A stretch of 64,000 bases of DNA from Flammula alnicola (GCA_015499995.1 JADNRV010000012.1:186001-250000), one strand, 5' to 3'. Shown: positions 12,173-23,309, numbered from the stretch's first letter. Program-made: numbers and translations. The notes: generated by a model not told the origin, from the sequence alone.

Positions 12173-13971
12173 ATGGCGTCTCCAGTCCTGGCCCTCGTTG
12201 AGGATGTCTGTCCGGCACAGTTCCTACCATTGACACCACCTATATCCCCGAAATCGAAGCCCTTCACCATCGCCGCCTCCAAGAAGGCCACGTCGACGTC
12301 GACGCCAGCCCCTGAGCAACCCCACACCAACTACGTCGAACACACGCTCAGAACCGAGCAGCCTCTACCCCCACTCTCATGGTCCAACTTCCACACCGAG
12401 CTCAACTGGCTGAACGTCGCCATCATCTGCGTCATGCCCGTCCTCGGCCTCCTGGCCGCCTACTTCACCCCACTGCGCTGGGAAACCCTCGCTTTCGCCG
12501 TCTTTTACTATTTCGTCACAGGGATGGGGATCACCGCGGGGTACCACCGGCTCTGGGCACACCGGTCGTACAACGCGAGCCCCGTGCTGCAGTACTACCT
12601 CGCCATCACCGCCTCGGGCGCCGTGCAAGGCTCGATTAAGTGGTGGTGCAGGGGACATCGCGCGCACCATCGGTACACTGACACCGACTTGGACCCGTAC
12701 AATGCGCACAAGGGCTTCTTCTACTCCCACGTTGGCTGGATCATGCTCAAGCCCCGCCGCAGGCCCGGCGTCGCCGACGTCAGCGACCTGAGCAGCAGCG
12801 ATGTCGTCCGGTGGCAGCACAAGTGGTTCATCCCGCTGATCCTCATCGTGGGGTTCGCCGTACCGACTATCGTACCGTGGTACTTCTGGGGCGACGCGTG
12901 GGGCGGCTACGTATACGCCGGAGTCCTGAGGTTGTGCTTTGTACATCACGTGTGTTTTTCCCTCCTCATTCACACTGGTTTAAGTTATCCCCACTCTGCA
13001 AATCTATTCCTGACCTCCATTTTGCCTCTATTCTTTAATGGTCTTCAACATTCCTCGTCCCGCAGTCGACGTTCTGCGTCAACTCGCTCGCGCATTGGCT
13101 AGGCGAAACCCCGTTCGATGATAAACATACACCCCGCGATCATTTCGCGACCGCGCTTGTGACGATCGGCGAGGGTTACCATAATTTCCACCATCAGTTC
13201 CCCATGGACTACCGCAACGCCATCAAGTGGTATCAATATGACCCCACGAAGTGGTTCATCTGGGCCTGCCAGCAGATCGGACTTGCCAGCCATCTCAAGG
13301 CACGTTTGTGCCTTCGTGCGTGGGATTCGCGTGCTAACTGACACTGATATCATTGTTATTTTCTGCAGGTCTTCCCAGGGAACGAAATACGCAAAGGCCA
13401 GTTAACGATGGAGTTGAAGAAGTTGAAAGAAACACAAGAACGACTCGTGTGGCCTATAGATAGCAATGATCTGCGCGTTGTCAGCTGGGAAAGCTGTACG
13501 TTTATTTTTTTTTGGTCGACGAAAACTCCGACTCCCCATTTGTTAACCGAATTTCCTCTTCTTTCCAATAGTCCAAGAACAGTCTGAGACACGGTCCCTG
13601 ATCCTCGTTTCCGGATTTATCCATGATGTTTCGTCATTCCTCGACGAACATCCCGGCGGGAGGCATCTTCTCACGAAGCTGGTCGGCCAAGACGCGACGA
13701 CGGCGTTCTTTGGAGGGGTCTATGACCATTCAAACGCGGCTCACAACGTATGCTCTTTCTTGGTCCCCAACCCACTTTGTTGCTCACATTGTTTTGATTG
13801 TGATAGCTCCTCGCGATGAAGCGCGTCGGTGTCCTATATGGAGGCATGCCAACGTGTTTCGATGAATCCGCCGTTCCTCCCAGTCAACGTCTACAGATCG
13901 CAAAATACAGCGACATCAACTCTTGCGCTAGCAGTACCGCTTGCTCCGACGGCCGCGGCAGCCCCAGCTAA
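12173..13971 (+). CDS. OLE1: Acyl-CoA Delta-9 desaturase with cytochrome b5 domain (OLE1b)
   Basis: Paralogue of OLE1a with the same expected activity in the ER membrane. Five exons, 492 aa: 12173-12949, 13066-13299, 13369-13495, 13572-13747, 13807-13971. The His boxes HRLWAH, HRAHH and HNFHH, and the cytochrome b5 HPGG motif, are all intact. The N-terminus ([17 protein letters not shown]) and the last 35 residues differ most from OLE1a, while the catalytic core is nearly the same. Exons 2, 3 and 4 have identical lengths in both genes (234, 127, 176 bp). Intron 2 (13300-13368) has a GC donor (CTCAAG|GCACGT); using the nearest GT would shift the frame. The coding sequence is GC-rich at third positions, which suggests strong expression or recent selection. 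Divergent from OLE1a. Confidence 0.94.
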
Positions 13972-14574
13972 TCTTGGTACTGGCGCTCCTTCCCTTCCCT
14001 TCCTTTATTTTCTCACATGATCTTTTGATGATGTCTGTGTTGCTCTATGCTTTCCTTTATACATGCGTTGCTCCGGTCGTAGTCATCATAGACTTAAAAT
14101 AAGACGACTTACACACTGACTTATAGTACTTGAGTATATATACCTTGATACCTGCTTTCGAGGATTCTTTATTGGGCACCAGTAAGGTGGATTTGGGACA
14201 TTACATTCTTTTGGGGTTTTCATTATTTCAAAATTAACTGCTACTAGATATTAATAAGACTTCGCTTAATTGGACTTCGCATTTCTTCGACCACTCCGGC
14301 ATCCTTGAAGTCGTGGTAAATCGTAGCACAGCTGAGTATTTGATGAAACACCAAAGAGCTTAGTCTGAGCTATTCTCCAGCAGTAAGTAGGAGCGCTGAA
14401 ATACAATTGCCGGAGGCTGCTATAATTAGAACGGAGAACAGGGCCAAATATCTCAGCCGGTCGCTTGAAGCCTCAGGCTCATCGGCACATTTTCAACTCT
14501 ACCTGGACCACGACAACGAAATTGTAGTCCCCTCATACTTCAAGTTCATATCGTGCTTAAACGACCAATTCTTT
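13972..14574. other. Intergenic, 3' flank of OLE1b
   Basis: A/T-rich, no frame of interest. Probably 3' UTR of OLE1b followed by spacer before the convergent EasG-like relic. Confidence 0.6.
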
Positions 14575-15212
14575 GCGACTTGAGGTTGGCAAGCCAGTTC
14601 GCATAGTCAGGACTCATGCCGAAGCCTTCGAAGACGGTCGCCGTTTCCTCAGTCGAAAGCTTCTTGTGAGTAATTTCTCTTCCTAGGAGCGAGGTCAAGA
14701 TTTTAGCAACCTGTTCTCATCATGCTAATTAATATTTCTACGTTCCAGAATCGTTTGCGAAAGTGACGCACGTCGTTATACGTGTACAGCTCGGGCCCGA
14801 AGACCAGCAGATCTTTGTCGGGGCTTTTCACATCAAAGCTTGGAAAGCTGCCTGTATGTTGGAACCAAGTCAGAAACAAGACAGTGTATTCGACCCCAAT
14901 GTCCACGAAGTACTTGTGAACCTTCCCGGTGGGTGCATCACCTGCCTCGAGCTGACTCGCTCCAGAGAACAAAGCGCTTGACGCGTTTGGACACAGCTCG
15001 GTCGATGAAGGGTTTGAGATACGCCAACATAGCGAAAATGGCGAGTACAACGATGTAGACGCGGTCGATTTTGGGGGTCGGCATTGAATGGGTTCTCGCA
15101 GGTCGTCTCGTCCAACCAGTCGATTTCGACGGCCTTGAACGGCTCTGGTGCCTTCGCAGCATGCGAAGTGAGGAGAACAGGATAGTTCGCGACGCGGAGA
15201 AGTTTTGTAAGG
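14575..15212 (-). pseudogene. EasG/NmrA-like reductase relic, 5'-truncated and internally deleted
   Basis: Remnant of the same family as the genes at 36-39 and 58-62 kb. Reading leftward it begins mid-motif at LTKLLRVANYPVLLTSH, so the Rossmann start MTT-ITGGTGKTG is gone. It continues with APEPFKAVEIDWLDETT and ENPFNADP, then shifts frame. GKVHKYFVDIGVEYTVL and WFQ follow in another frame. From there it jumps to SPDKDLLVFGPELYTY, so most of exon 2 is missing. The C-terminus (LLGREITHKKLSTEE, FGMSPDYANWLANL) is recognisable to about 14580. The right edge coincides with the left edge of the AAD pseudogene, marking a recombination junction. Confidence 0.85.
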
Positions 15213-15669
15213 GAAAGGTCCTCTGTAAGGCTCTCGAGAAAGTGGCTGCGCAGGTAGGAGCTAAGCACATCACCTCAGGTAAGCCCACCGGAATAAATCG
15301 CCGCCATTTGAACTGACTTTGCGTCTAGTGGCAATTGCATACCTCATGCAGAAAACGACGTTTGTGTTTCCTATTATCGGAGGCCGGAAAGTCGAGCATC
15401 TGCTCGCTAATTTGGAGGCTCTGGAAATATCCTTGAGTGACGAACAAATCAATTACTTGGAGTGTCGTACCCTTCGAGCCAGGATTCCCGACTTGGATGA
15501 TTGTGAGTTCTTCGCGATACCGTCATATTTTATGTGCTTGCTTAAGTCCCTTCGCGTTTCAGGGAGATGGCACCCAGCCTGGCCGCTTCATTACGTCCAC
15601 CGCGCATATTGACACGAGGCCTATGCTCCAACCGATTCGTCCTACTAGTGGAAAAGAAACATCGTGAGG
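15212..15669 (+). pseudogene. 5'-truncated aldo-keto reductase (AAD) pseudogene
   Basis: Contains the end of exon 5 ([18 protein letters not shown]), intron 5, exon 6 ([23 protein letters not shown]) and exon 7 ([14 protein letters not shown], stop at 15667-15669) of an AAD1-like gene. Exons 1-4 are absent. In exon 6, AAD1 reads TTGGAAAGTGTCG but this copy has TTGGAGTGTCG, a 2-bp loss that shifts the frame. It lies in the right arm of the inverted repeat and starts exactly where the EasG-like relic ends. Confidence 0.9.
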
Positions 15670-16543
15670 ATGCTTCAAGGCTTCTTTGTACAGTGAGGTT
15701 CACAGCCTTGAGTGTCTTTCAGTTAGAAATTGGTCTGAAAATAATAGCCGCGAGCTGAATTTGCACGATATTTGCTGTCCCAGCTTAATAAGCTACGACA
15801 AGTTCTTCTGGCAAGACGGCTACATGCTTTTACATGCCGACAGAATCCATACTTAGTAACAGATGATCCACATGCTTTTGTGTGAAACTTTAGGAATCGT
15901 CGTTCGAATGACAAATATATTACTTAGTCGGCCCGTAGACCTTAGAATTCACAAGCGTTCTGAACGGAAAGGGAAAGCGTTTGGAAAAACAATCTTGATT
16001 GGTTCTTGAAAGTTGAGGAGTAGTGCAAGCTCCACCGACCTCAAACTACTTAGGTCGATTTTATTTGTAGTTGTTACCTTCGGAAGGGATTAGCGGCGCG
16101 AGCGATTCGGAACCGTTTCAATTTTGTTTCAATTTGCTGCGAGCTCCAGTCAATCGATATCCTTCCTTCCGTGAACTCAGTGAACGCCCACTATCTGCGG
16201 TTGATCTGCTTTATCTTTATCTTCTTCATGCTGTTTCTTTCTGAGGAGACAATGGTGGCTAAACACTCTTGATATACATAAAGTTCGAACAGCAAATTTC
16301 TTCTGACCGTCTTTGCCAAGTCTTTGCGACTCTTTGGTTGGTTTTTGGCGACTCTCTAAAACTCTTGGTCCCGACCGTTCAGTTTCGACTCCACTGCTCT
16401 GTCATCTACTTATTATCATCCAATCTTATTTCGAAGAAGGACACGGAAAATCTCCACGACGCAAAAAACCTGTCCCCGGGCGGCTGCAGTGACACATAGT
16501 CGACTGTCAGCACGAGGGACGCGTACGGCGGCTTGAATTTTGC
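15221..16543. repeat. Right arm of the 1.3 kb inverted repeat
   Basis: Reverse-complement match to 1-1318. It covers the AAD pseudogene exons and about 870 bp of downstream non-coding DNA, and ends 155 bp before the AAD3 start codon. Base 1 of the window pairs with 16543, so the match may extend further and is cut only by the window edge. Confidence 0.93.
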
Positions 16544-16618
16544 CCTAAAGACATTATGGAGATACTCTTTTAGCCTGATTTTGTGGTTTCTGATTAATCA
16601 GTCTCGATTTCAGAACGG

Positions 16619-16627
16619 TATATAAAG
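16619..16627 (+). promoter_or_regulatory. TATA box of AAD3
   Basis: TATATAAAG, 71-79 bp upstream of the AAD3 ATG; the best-formed TATA element in the cluster. Confidence 0.65.
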
Positions 16628-16697
16628 GGCTCTATTTTTCTCTTCTGTGGACAAAGACCTCATCGACTCGAGCTCTTATCCTTTCTTGACTTCAAAC

Positions 16698-18211
16698 ATG
16701 GCTGCGTTTCTTACCCCAGCTGCTCCGCCTAAGACCAACCTCGGTCGCTATCGTGTGTTGTCCTCCTTTTCTGGTGTCCATGTCTCGCCAATCCAACTTG
16801 GGGCAATGAACATCGGAGATAAATGGCATGAACTTGGCGTGGGCAGCATGAACAAGGAGTCGAGCTTCAAGCTCTTGGATGCCTACTTTGACAATGGAGG
16901 AAACTTCATCGACACTGCAAATATCTAGTGCGAACTCGAAGGTTCTTATGCGCATATCGACTACCAGCTAACACGACGCATTTTACAGCCAAGACGAAAC
17001 TTCCGAGGAGTTCATTGGAGAATGGGCAGAGAAAAGGGGAATCAGGGACCAACTTTTCGTCGCAACCAAAGTCTGTGGCCTTTTCTTTTATACTCTCGTA
17101 ACCTCAGACATTCTCAGTCCGGTATTAACATTGGATCTAGTTCACATCGAGCTTTAAGCTTCGTAATAATTCTGTCGAACAGAAAGTATTCTTTGTAGGA
17201 AACAGCACAAAGTCATTGCATATATCTGTCGAGGCGTCCCTGAAGAAGCTCCGAACGAGTTATATCGATCTCTTGTACCTTCACTGGTGGGACTGGGACA
17301 CCAGCATCGAAGAAGTCATGAAATCTCTCCATACGCTCATTTTACAAGGCAAAGTTTTATATCTCGTAAGTAATTTAACGACTCTATTTTGCCTCCGTTA
17401 TACAATTTTTGTAGGGAGTTTCGGACACGCCTGCATGGGTTGTTGCGAAGGCTAATCAGTATGCCCGTGATCATGCCTTGACACCCTTCGTCATATACCA
17501 AGGCGCGTGGAATGTCATGGAGCGCTCCTTTGAGCGTGAAATTATTCCGATGTGCAAGTCCGAAGGTAGGCTTCTATTTTGTTCGTGACGATGACCTCTC
17601 ACGTTTCCATCAGGCATGGCGCTTGCTCCTTGGAATGTGCTGGCAGGAGGCAAGATTCGAACCGACGAAGAGGAAGAGCAGCGTCGCCAAACTGGAGAGA
17701 AGGGGCGTACGCTTCTAGGCCCCGACTGGGAGCGCAATGATCAAGAAAAGGCGGTCTGCAAGGCCCTTGAGAAAGTGGCTGCCGAGGTTGGCGCCAAGCA
17801 CATCAATGCAGGTAGGCCCTGTGGATCTAATGCATCTATTGCCGTGCAATAATTCACTTCGATCATTGTCGATTCTAGTGGCAATCGCATACCTTATGCA
17901 CAAAACGCCCTATGTCTTCCCCATTATTGGAGGACGCAAAGTCGAGCATCTGCTTGCCAATATTGAGGCTCTCCAGGTTTCCCTGAACGACGAACAAATG
18001 AAATATTTGGAGAGCGTCGTACCCTTTGATCCAGGATTCCCCAATTGGCTGATTGTGGGTTCTTCACGTCACTGTCGCTTTGACGTCTTTACTGATATAG
18101 TTCTGGTCTTTTCAGGGCGATGGCACCGAGGTTGTTCGCTTGATGGGATCGACTGCAGCGATTGACCTGAGGCCCACCTTGCAGCCTGTGCGACATCACT
18201 CTGGAAAGTAA
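16698..18211 (+). CDS. Aryl-alcohol dehydrogenase-type aldo-keto reductase, copy 3 (AAD3)
   Basis: Third full-length paralogue, expected to be a cytosolic NADP(H)-dependent aryl-aldehyde/alcohol oxidoreductase. Seven exons, 385 aa: 16698-16927, 16989-17070, 17141-17365, 17415-17565, 17614-17811, 17879-18054, 18116-18211. Every internal exon has the same length as in AAD1 and AAD2, and all splice sites are GT-AG. Catalytic residues are seen in FIDTANIY (Asp, Tyr), FVATK (Lys) and YLHWWDWD (His); PIIGGRK is conserved. Exon 3 is the most diverged part ([18 protein letters not shown] against YTTNFKNRN in AAD2). Plus-strand orientation opposes AAD1/AAD2 and faces away from the desaturase pair. Intact and probably expressed. 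Confidence 0.93.
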
Positions 18212-19472
18212 GCTTCATGACGGAGAAGACAAGAAGATTATGGGTTCTGCATAATTTGATTTGCTGAACATGATCTTCAGACTCCCCAGTAAATCTAGGT
18301 TCTAATAGCATTGCACACAAGCATTCGACTGTGTTGTTCTCCTTAAGCACTCGAAGTCGATATCTGATGCATGTTTAGAGGAATGCGCAATCTGCCAGGA
18401 ATCTGGTGCTCGTGACTTTAGATTCATATCTCTTATTCTTATTCCATTTTCCTTATTCTAATACTCGTGATATCTTGATTCCTCAGTTCGCCCATTTTCT
18501 TGAGGCTAATGAGCAAGGACTCCGAGTTGGAGAGGACTCGGAGTGGTCGGAACCCTGTTCCCGGAGCTCGACGACTCCGCCCGGTGGCAAGTTCTGGAAC
18601 GTGAAAGTACACACTTGGTAGAGTTGCTACGTATCGGTCGTTCATCATTGCGTTTTATTCTTTCCAGGGCTGATGTACACCAGTTCCACTGGCAACAGGT
18701 AAATGGTCTAGAGCCAACGCAATATCGTAACTGGTACCCCAATTTTCCGGTACCCTTTCTTCGTAAGGAGGTGAATCCAATAAAGGCTGAATATCATCTA
18801 GGAGCTCAACGATGCAAAACCTGTCGGCTTTGCAAGGCGGACTTGGCTGTAACCATATGAGTAATCTTTAAACATTCAACCCTCCCCAAGGTCAGAAAAT
18901 TAAATCGATTGACTGATTAATTCAAACTGTTTAAATGTGCGACACCACTGTGAAGGGGTAGGAAGTACCCTCCAGCAGTGCTACTTGCCTGTTTAATCGA
19001 GATTTAATTGCTCATTAATCCACAGTTACAATCAGCTCAAGATGCAATATTAATGAGGCTCAAATGTTTAATTAAGATCCATATGGATTTTTGACTTGGG
19101 CTCCGAGCTGTCCGAATTTGCCACCATGTGACCCTGTTTGACGACCCTCTCCCTTTTCTGGAAATGTTCCTCGATCGTGATGTGTGGCGCAAGGCGCTTT
19201 TCTTCCTCTCTCCTCCATCCACCGCCTCGTAGGTCTGAATAAAATAAGTATTAAAATTCTAACTCTCGTATATTTGCCTTACATGATGCAAAGCAGTAAC
19301 GGACAATATTCTGTGGTTTCATTCAATCAATATTGCAAAAAAAGATATTCGCATTGCTACGACATCGACGACACGGCTGAGTCCAATATTTCAAGTAAAA
19401 AAGTTCTTCGCGTTTGGTGCCCTTCCAGCTAGCACCGGCAGAATAGGAACCCGGGTGACCAGATGGCAAGCA
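18212..19472. other. Intergenic region, with a possible small inverted-repeat element at 18863-19080
   Basis: No gene is supported. About 18863-19080 is rich in TTAA motifs and is bounded by ATCTTTAAACATT on the left and its inverted near-match (AATGTTTAATTAAGAT) on the right. This could be a roughly 215 bp non-autonomous element, but the ends are imperfect and I could not define a target duplication. Confidence 0.4.
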
Positions 19473-20376
19473 TCAGTTCATGTCGCGGAAAGCGCTGGAG
19501 TGGAAGACATTGGTGCTCCACTGAGCGACCCAGCGTCCGTCACCGTAGTTCTAGGGGCATCAAATTTTAGTAATTGAGTACTCAACCTGAACAACTGGAA
19601 AATTCTCTCACCAAGTTAGCAGTGCACTTGTAAGAATCACCGTCACAAACAAGCTTGGTGACAGGTACCGGGGCAACTTGAGCACCCTAAGAAGCGAAAT
19701 GATTCAGAAAGAGTTTTGAAAATGTCGCAAGTGTCGATAAGCTTACCTCAGACGCGAAGATGCCTTGGTGGAAAACGTTGGTGCTCCACTGAGCTACCCA
19801 TCTACCATCGCCGAAGTCCTACAGACAAATTGTCATTAATTGATCATCCACCTTCAAGATCTGAAAATTCCTCACTAAGTTGGCAGTGCATTTGTAGGTG
19901 TCGCCATCGCAGACGAGCTTCGTGACAGGAACTGGTGCCATCGCCATTGCACTCTGTTTGTAAAGGTAAGGAAATGACTGTCGGTCACGAAGATTCGAGG
20001 AGTACTTGGACAAATGGAAACGTACAATAGCTGCATCGTGGTCGGGCGCACCGAAGAGACTAGTATGGAAAACGGCGGTTCCCCACTGAGCGACCCACCT
20101 GCCATCGCCATAATTCTAGTAATTTGATTAGTAGGAATTTAACGCGTCCAGAGTATACTAACTTACCAGAGACGCAGTGCATTTGTAGCTATCACCGTCG
20201 CATACAAGCTTGGTGACAGGGACAGGCGCAACCTGGGCCTAAAGGGAAGAATTCGAGTGAGCCATTGGGTGCACACAGGCCACACGGTGACCTACTGCTT
20301 CAGAGGAACCGAACGGAACGGCTACGACAGCTTGGACAGCAGCGAGGAGGGAGATAAACGCAGTGGTGAAGTTCAT
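19473..20376 (-). CDS. Secreted triple-module repeat protein 1, family not recognised
   Basis: Predicted secreted protein of 181 aa. Seven exons: complement(19473-19550, 19612-19686, 19747-19818, 19876-19953, 20026-20115, 20167-20238, 20296-20376). Exon 1 encodes a signal peptide (MNFTTAFISLLAAVQAVVA, cleavage probably before VPFG). The other six exons alternate two module types. Module A is about 25 aa, PVPVTKLVCDGDSYKCTANL. Module B is 24-30 aa, with FGDGRWVAQWSTNVFH. Three A-B pairs make the mature protein, and every intron is phase 0. Each A module has a C-x6-C pair, probably one disulfide per repeat. No known domain is recognised, and no catalytic motif is visible. A role in binding something at the cell surface or outside the cell is a guess. 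A near-identical architecture occurs in the neighbour at 22.4 kb. Confidence 0.88.
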
Positions 20377-20454
20377 GTTGAGAGGCAGTTGTAACGCTTG
20401 AGATTGATGATTGTAAAAGAGGCTGAGTGAAATTGAAGCTGAAAAGGCGTCCCT

Positions 20455-20461
20455 TCTTATA
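20455..20461 (-). promoter_or_regulatory. TATA box of secreted repeat protein 1
   Basis: TATAAGA on the minus strand, 79-85 bp before the ATG; the paralogue has one at a similar distance. Confidence 0.5.
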
Positions 20462-22408
20462 GGTTTTCTGTTTGCCACTAAACAATCGAATACCCTTGCA
20501 CGTTCATGAGCAGCATAGGTATTGTTCACGCGCTCACAGCACAGAACGTCCCTTAATGTACTTTTATGTCCTCTAATCTCGGCGAAGCAGCGTTAGATTC
20601 ATTTTCGGTAGAACGACCTGCGGAGCTCCAGAGTCCCAGCCAATAACATCCCAGTGAATTTGGAGCAATCGAACAGCAAATATTCTACATTCCAACTAGC
20701 ATGAATTACACGAAGCCGAGTAGTGTCATGTATGGGCAATGATTAATGACCCGTGATGCCGATGGCCCGGGAGTGGTGCGAATTGAAAGGGTCATGGACA
20801 GGAATCTCGAAGAAATCAAATTCCAATCCCAAAATTGAATGGCATCCGGGAGAAACCAGCTCCGAAATCTCGAAAGCTTTTCGAATGCTCGCATTTTTTC
20901 GTCTTCATCCGTGTATAGAACTGCCAAAAAATACCAGGGGAAAACGCTCGACTAAAGTTTTGGATCCTTTCAAGGTTGTATTGAGAACACTGGGATGCAT
21001 GAGTCGCCTTGTAAGCAGGATTAGCTTCAGGTCTATTGGCATTGTATCAGGGGGGAACAATCGGAAACATAACTTCCATTATTTCATATGAGTGAGGGCG
21101 ACGAACAATCTAGAAAGCTGTGATAATTCCCATTACCACTGCGCTACCCTCCTTTGATTTGGTATGCGGGCATCAGTCCACGGCGAAGTCGGGGCGCGAA
21201 TGCATCGATTCTAAATCCACATAACAATAGCTATCGAAAATGAGTTCAAACAAAAAGCGCGCTTTCCCGTTAAAACAACTTCTTGTGAAGATCAGTGCAG
21301 TGGCATAGTACAATGACCATGAGTCATTCCTGCAGGCTGGACTCCATCTAGGTTCTAAGGAACTCAGGCCTGATTCTCTGAGGAGCTTTTATATACGTAT
21401 TTGCCATTTTCTAACTTTCAATGGTTTCTCGTCTTAGTACAGAAACAAACGTTCGTGAAAGAGTGTACCCGGCAAGATTCAATATTCAGGCCGTTCACCC
21501 TCGCTTGCAATTGGCAGTGGGGGAGGTGATCCAAAAATATCTTAGCGTGATCGGCAGCGCGGTCTGCCCATCGTCTAATTAAAATCTGGGGAAAGCAGCC
21601 ATAAGTTGCCCGGGAAGACTTTACATTGTACAATGTCAGGTACACCCTCAAGAAGTCGTCTGCAGAGTGAATCAGTCAGGGTAGCACATTTAGTACAAAG
21701 CAAATACTGATGTTCATCAACAGTCCCCATAGTACTTGGAATCTTAATACTGTACCCCGCAGACGCTGCTTTCATGACTCGGTTCTTCGAACTAGTGACC
21801 TGATTACACCCCATACCTCACATGACTATTAGAAGTGCCCGACCCGGAATTAAATCAGGACTGGAGGAACAAGAGCATCCAAAATTTGTCATGTGTGATT
21901 CCCCGATTATCAAGTCCGTATCGATGGTGGTCGTTCTATCCGCGACATAACCCCAAAAGATCATGATTCTTGGGTAGTTCTCCGCATTTCGGAACTCATT
22001 TTGCGTGCGATGACGATAATTAAGCATCCCCTTTAAACGTCAGACATTCATTTAGTTAAATACTAAACGACGTCGCTAAAAGCGTTGAACAGAATAGGTT
22101 TCAGGAATCGACTGACACAGCAGAGGAAATGATGTTGTATTTGCTATTTCGCGTCCAATTAGCATCCGTTGTTAGTGAAGCCAACTCTCAAGATATAATT
22201 AACTTACTTCTATATACTGATTGACCAAGGTTGAAAGTGGCAGTGAAGGTTGTCATTCAATAAATTTCAATCAGTAATTGCAGGAGGCTACTCGAATACA
22301 TGACTTCATCGGACAAATTTTTACGTTGTGAAAACTCTGAAATTCTCAACCAATTTCCTTGCCTTGCCTCGCGTCCGAGCCAGGGGGTCGGGACTTGAAT
22401 GGCGAGTC
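20462..22408. other. Spacer between the two secreted-repeat genes
   Basis: About 1.9 kb with only short overlapping frames on both strands (such as 20753-21091 plus, 21418-21814 minus). None resembles a known protein or the neighbouring repeat family. Probably intergenic. Confidence 0.6.
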
Positions 22409-23309
22409 TCAGTTCTGGTCGAGGAAGGCGCCGGTGTGGAAGACAGAGGTACTCCACTGAGCAACCCAGCGACCGTCACCGAAATTCTACACAAGAAGGT
22501 TAGAAATTAATTTAGCAGCTTGAGGGATTGCACATTGTTCTTACCAAGTTAGCAGTGCACTTGAAAGAGTCGCCATCACAAGCGAGGTTGGTAACTGGGA
22601 CCGGAGCCATGGACCCAGTGGCCTAAAAGGGTAAAATGTTTTCTAGAATCAGACAGAATAGGGCCTCACGGAATTGTCTAAGGCTTACCCCAGATGCGAA
22701 CATGCCTTGGTGGAAAACGTTGGTGCTCCACTGGGCAACCCAGCGACCGTCACCGAAGTCCTATAGACCGAGATTAATTAAGCTGGGATCATGATATCTA
22801 AGTGATTGTATGCATTTACCAAGTTGGCCGTGCACAAAAAGCTATCGCCGTCACAGACGAGTTTGGTGACGGGGACCGGTGCCATGGCCATCTCGCTCTG
22901 TAAAAAAAAATTAGCGTAGGTAGATATTGAGCAAAATGACGAGACCTCGACGCGTACCATGGCTTTATGGTCAGGCTGTCCAAAGAGACCAGTGTGGAAT
23001 ACGGCAGTACCCCACTGGGCGACCCACCTACCATCGCCAAAGTCCTGAAAAGGTGGTTAATTCAAATTTAATGCATTGAAATTAGATCAAACTTGCATAC
23101 CAAGTTTCCAGTGCATTTGAAGGTATCACCGTCGCAAACGAGCTTGGTGACTGGAACAGGAGCAAGATCGTTCTAAAATGTACTACATGAATATGGAGAT
23201 AGGAATGGAGGATGCGTGGACCTACCACAGGTCCTGAAGACCCAAATGGAATGGCCACGACAGATTGGGCAGCGGCGAGAAGAGAAATAAAACCGGCGGT
23301 GAATTTCAT
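22409..23309 (-). CDS. Secreted triple-module repeat protein 2, paralogue of the gene at 19.5 kb
   Basis: Predicted secreted protein, 182 aa, seven exons: complement(22409-22486, 22545-22622, 22689-22760, 22820-22897, 22958-23044, 23101-23172, 23226-23309). Signal peptide MKFTAGFISLLAAAQSVVA, then three A-B module pairs as in its paralogue; all introns are phase 0. Each A module has two Cys six residues apart (VCDGDTFKC, VCDGDSFLC, ACDGDSFKC); each B module has GDGRWVAQW. Corresponding repeats of the two genes resemble each other more than repeats within one gene: repeat 1 ends LFGQPDHKAM against LFGAPDHDAAI, and repeat 2 ends VFHQGMFASG against VFHQGIFASE. The triplication therefore came before the gene duplication. 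Function unknown. Confidence 0.88.

Noticed and set aside
12377..12973. 198-codon minus-strand frame opposite OLE1b exon 1
   Set aside because: Exact antisense of the GC-rich desaturase exon; composition shadow with no domain.
1..16543. The 1.3 kb inverted arms as terminal repeats of a giant transposon
   Set aside because: They contain ordinary AAD exons, no target duplication can be defined, and the left arm is cut by the window edge.
19473..23309. Secreted repeat proteins as cyanovirin-N lectins
   Set aside because: Cys spacing (C-x6-C within each unit) and the GDGRWVAQW motif do not fit the cyanovirin-N pattern; resemblance is limited to a few residues.
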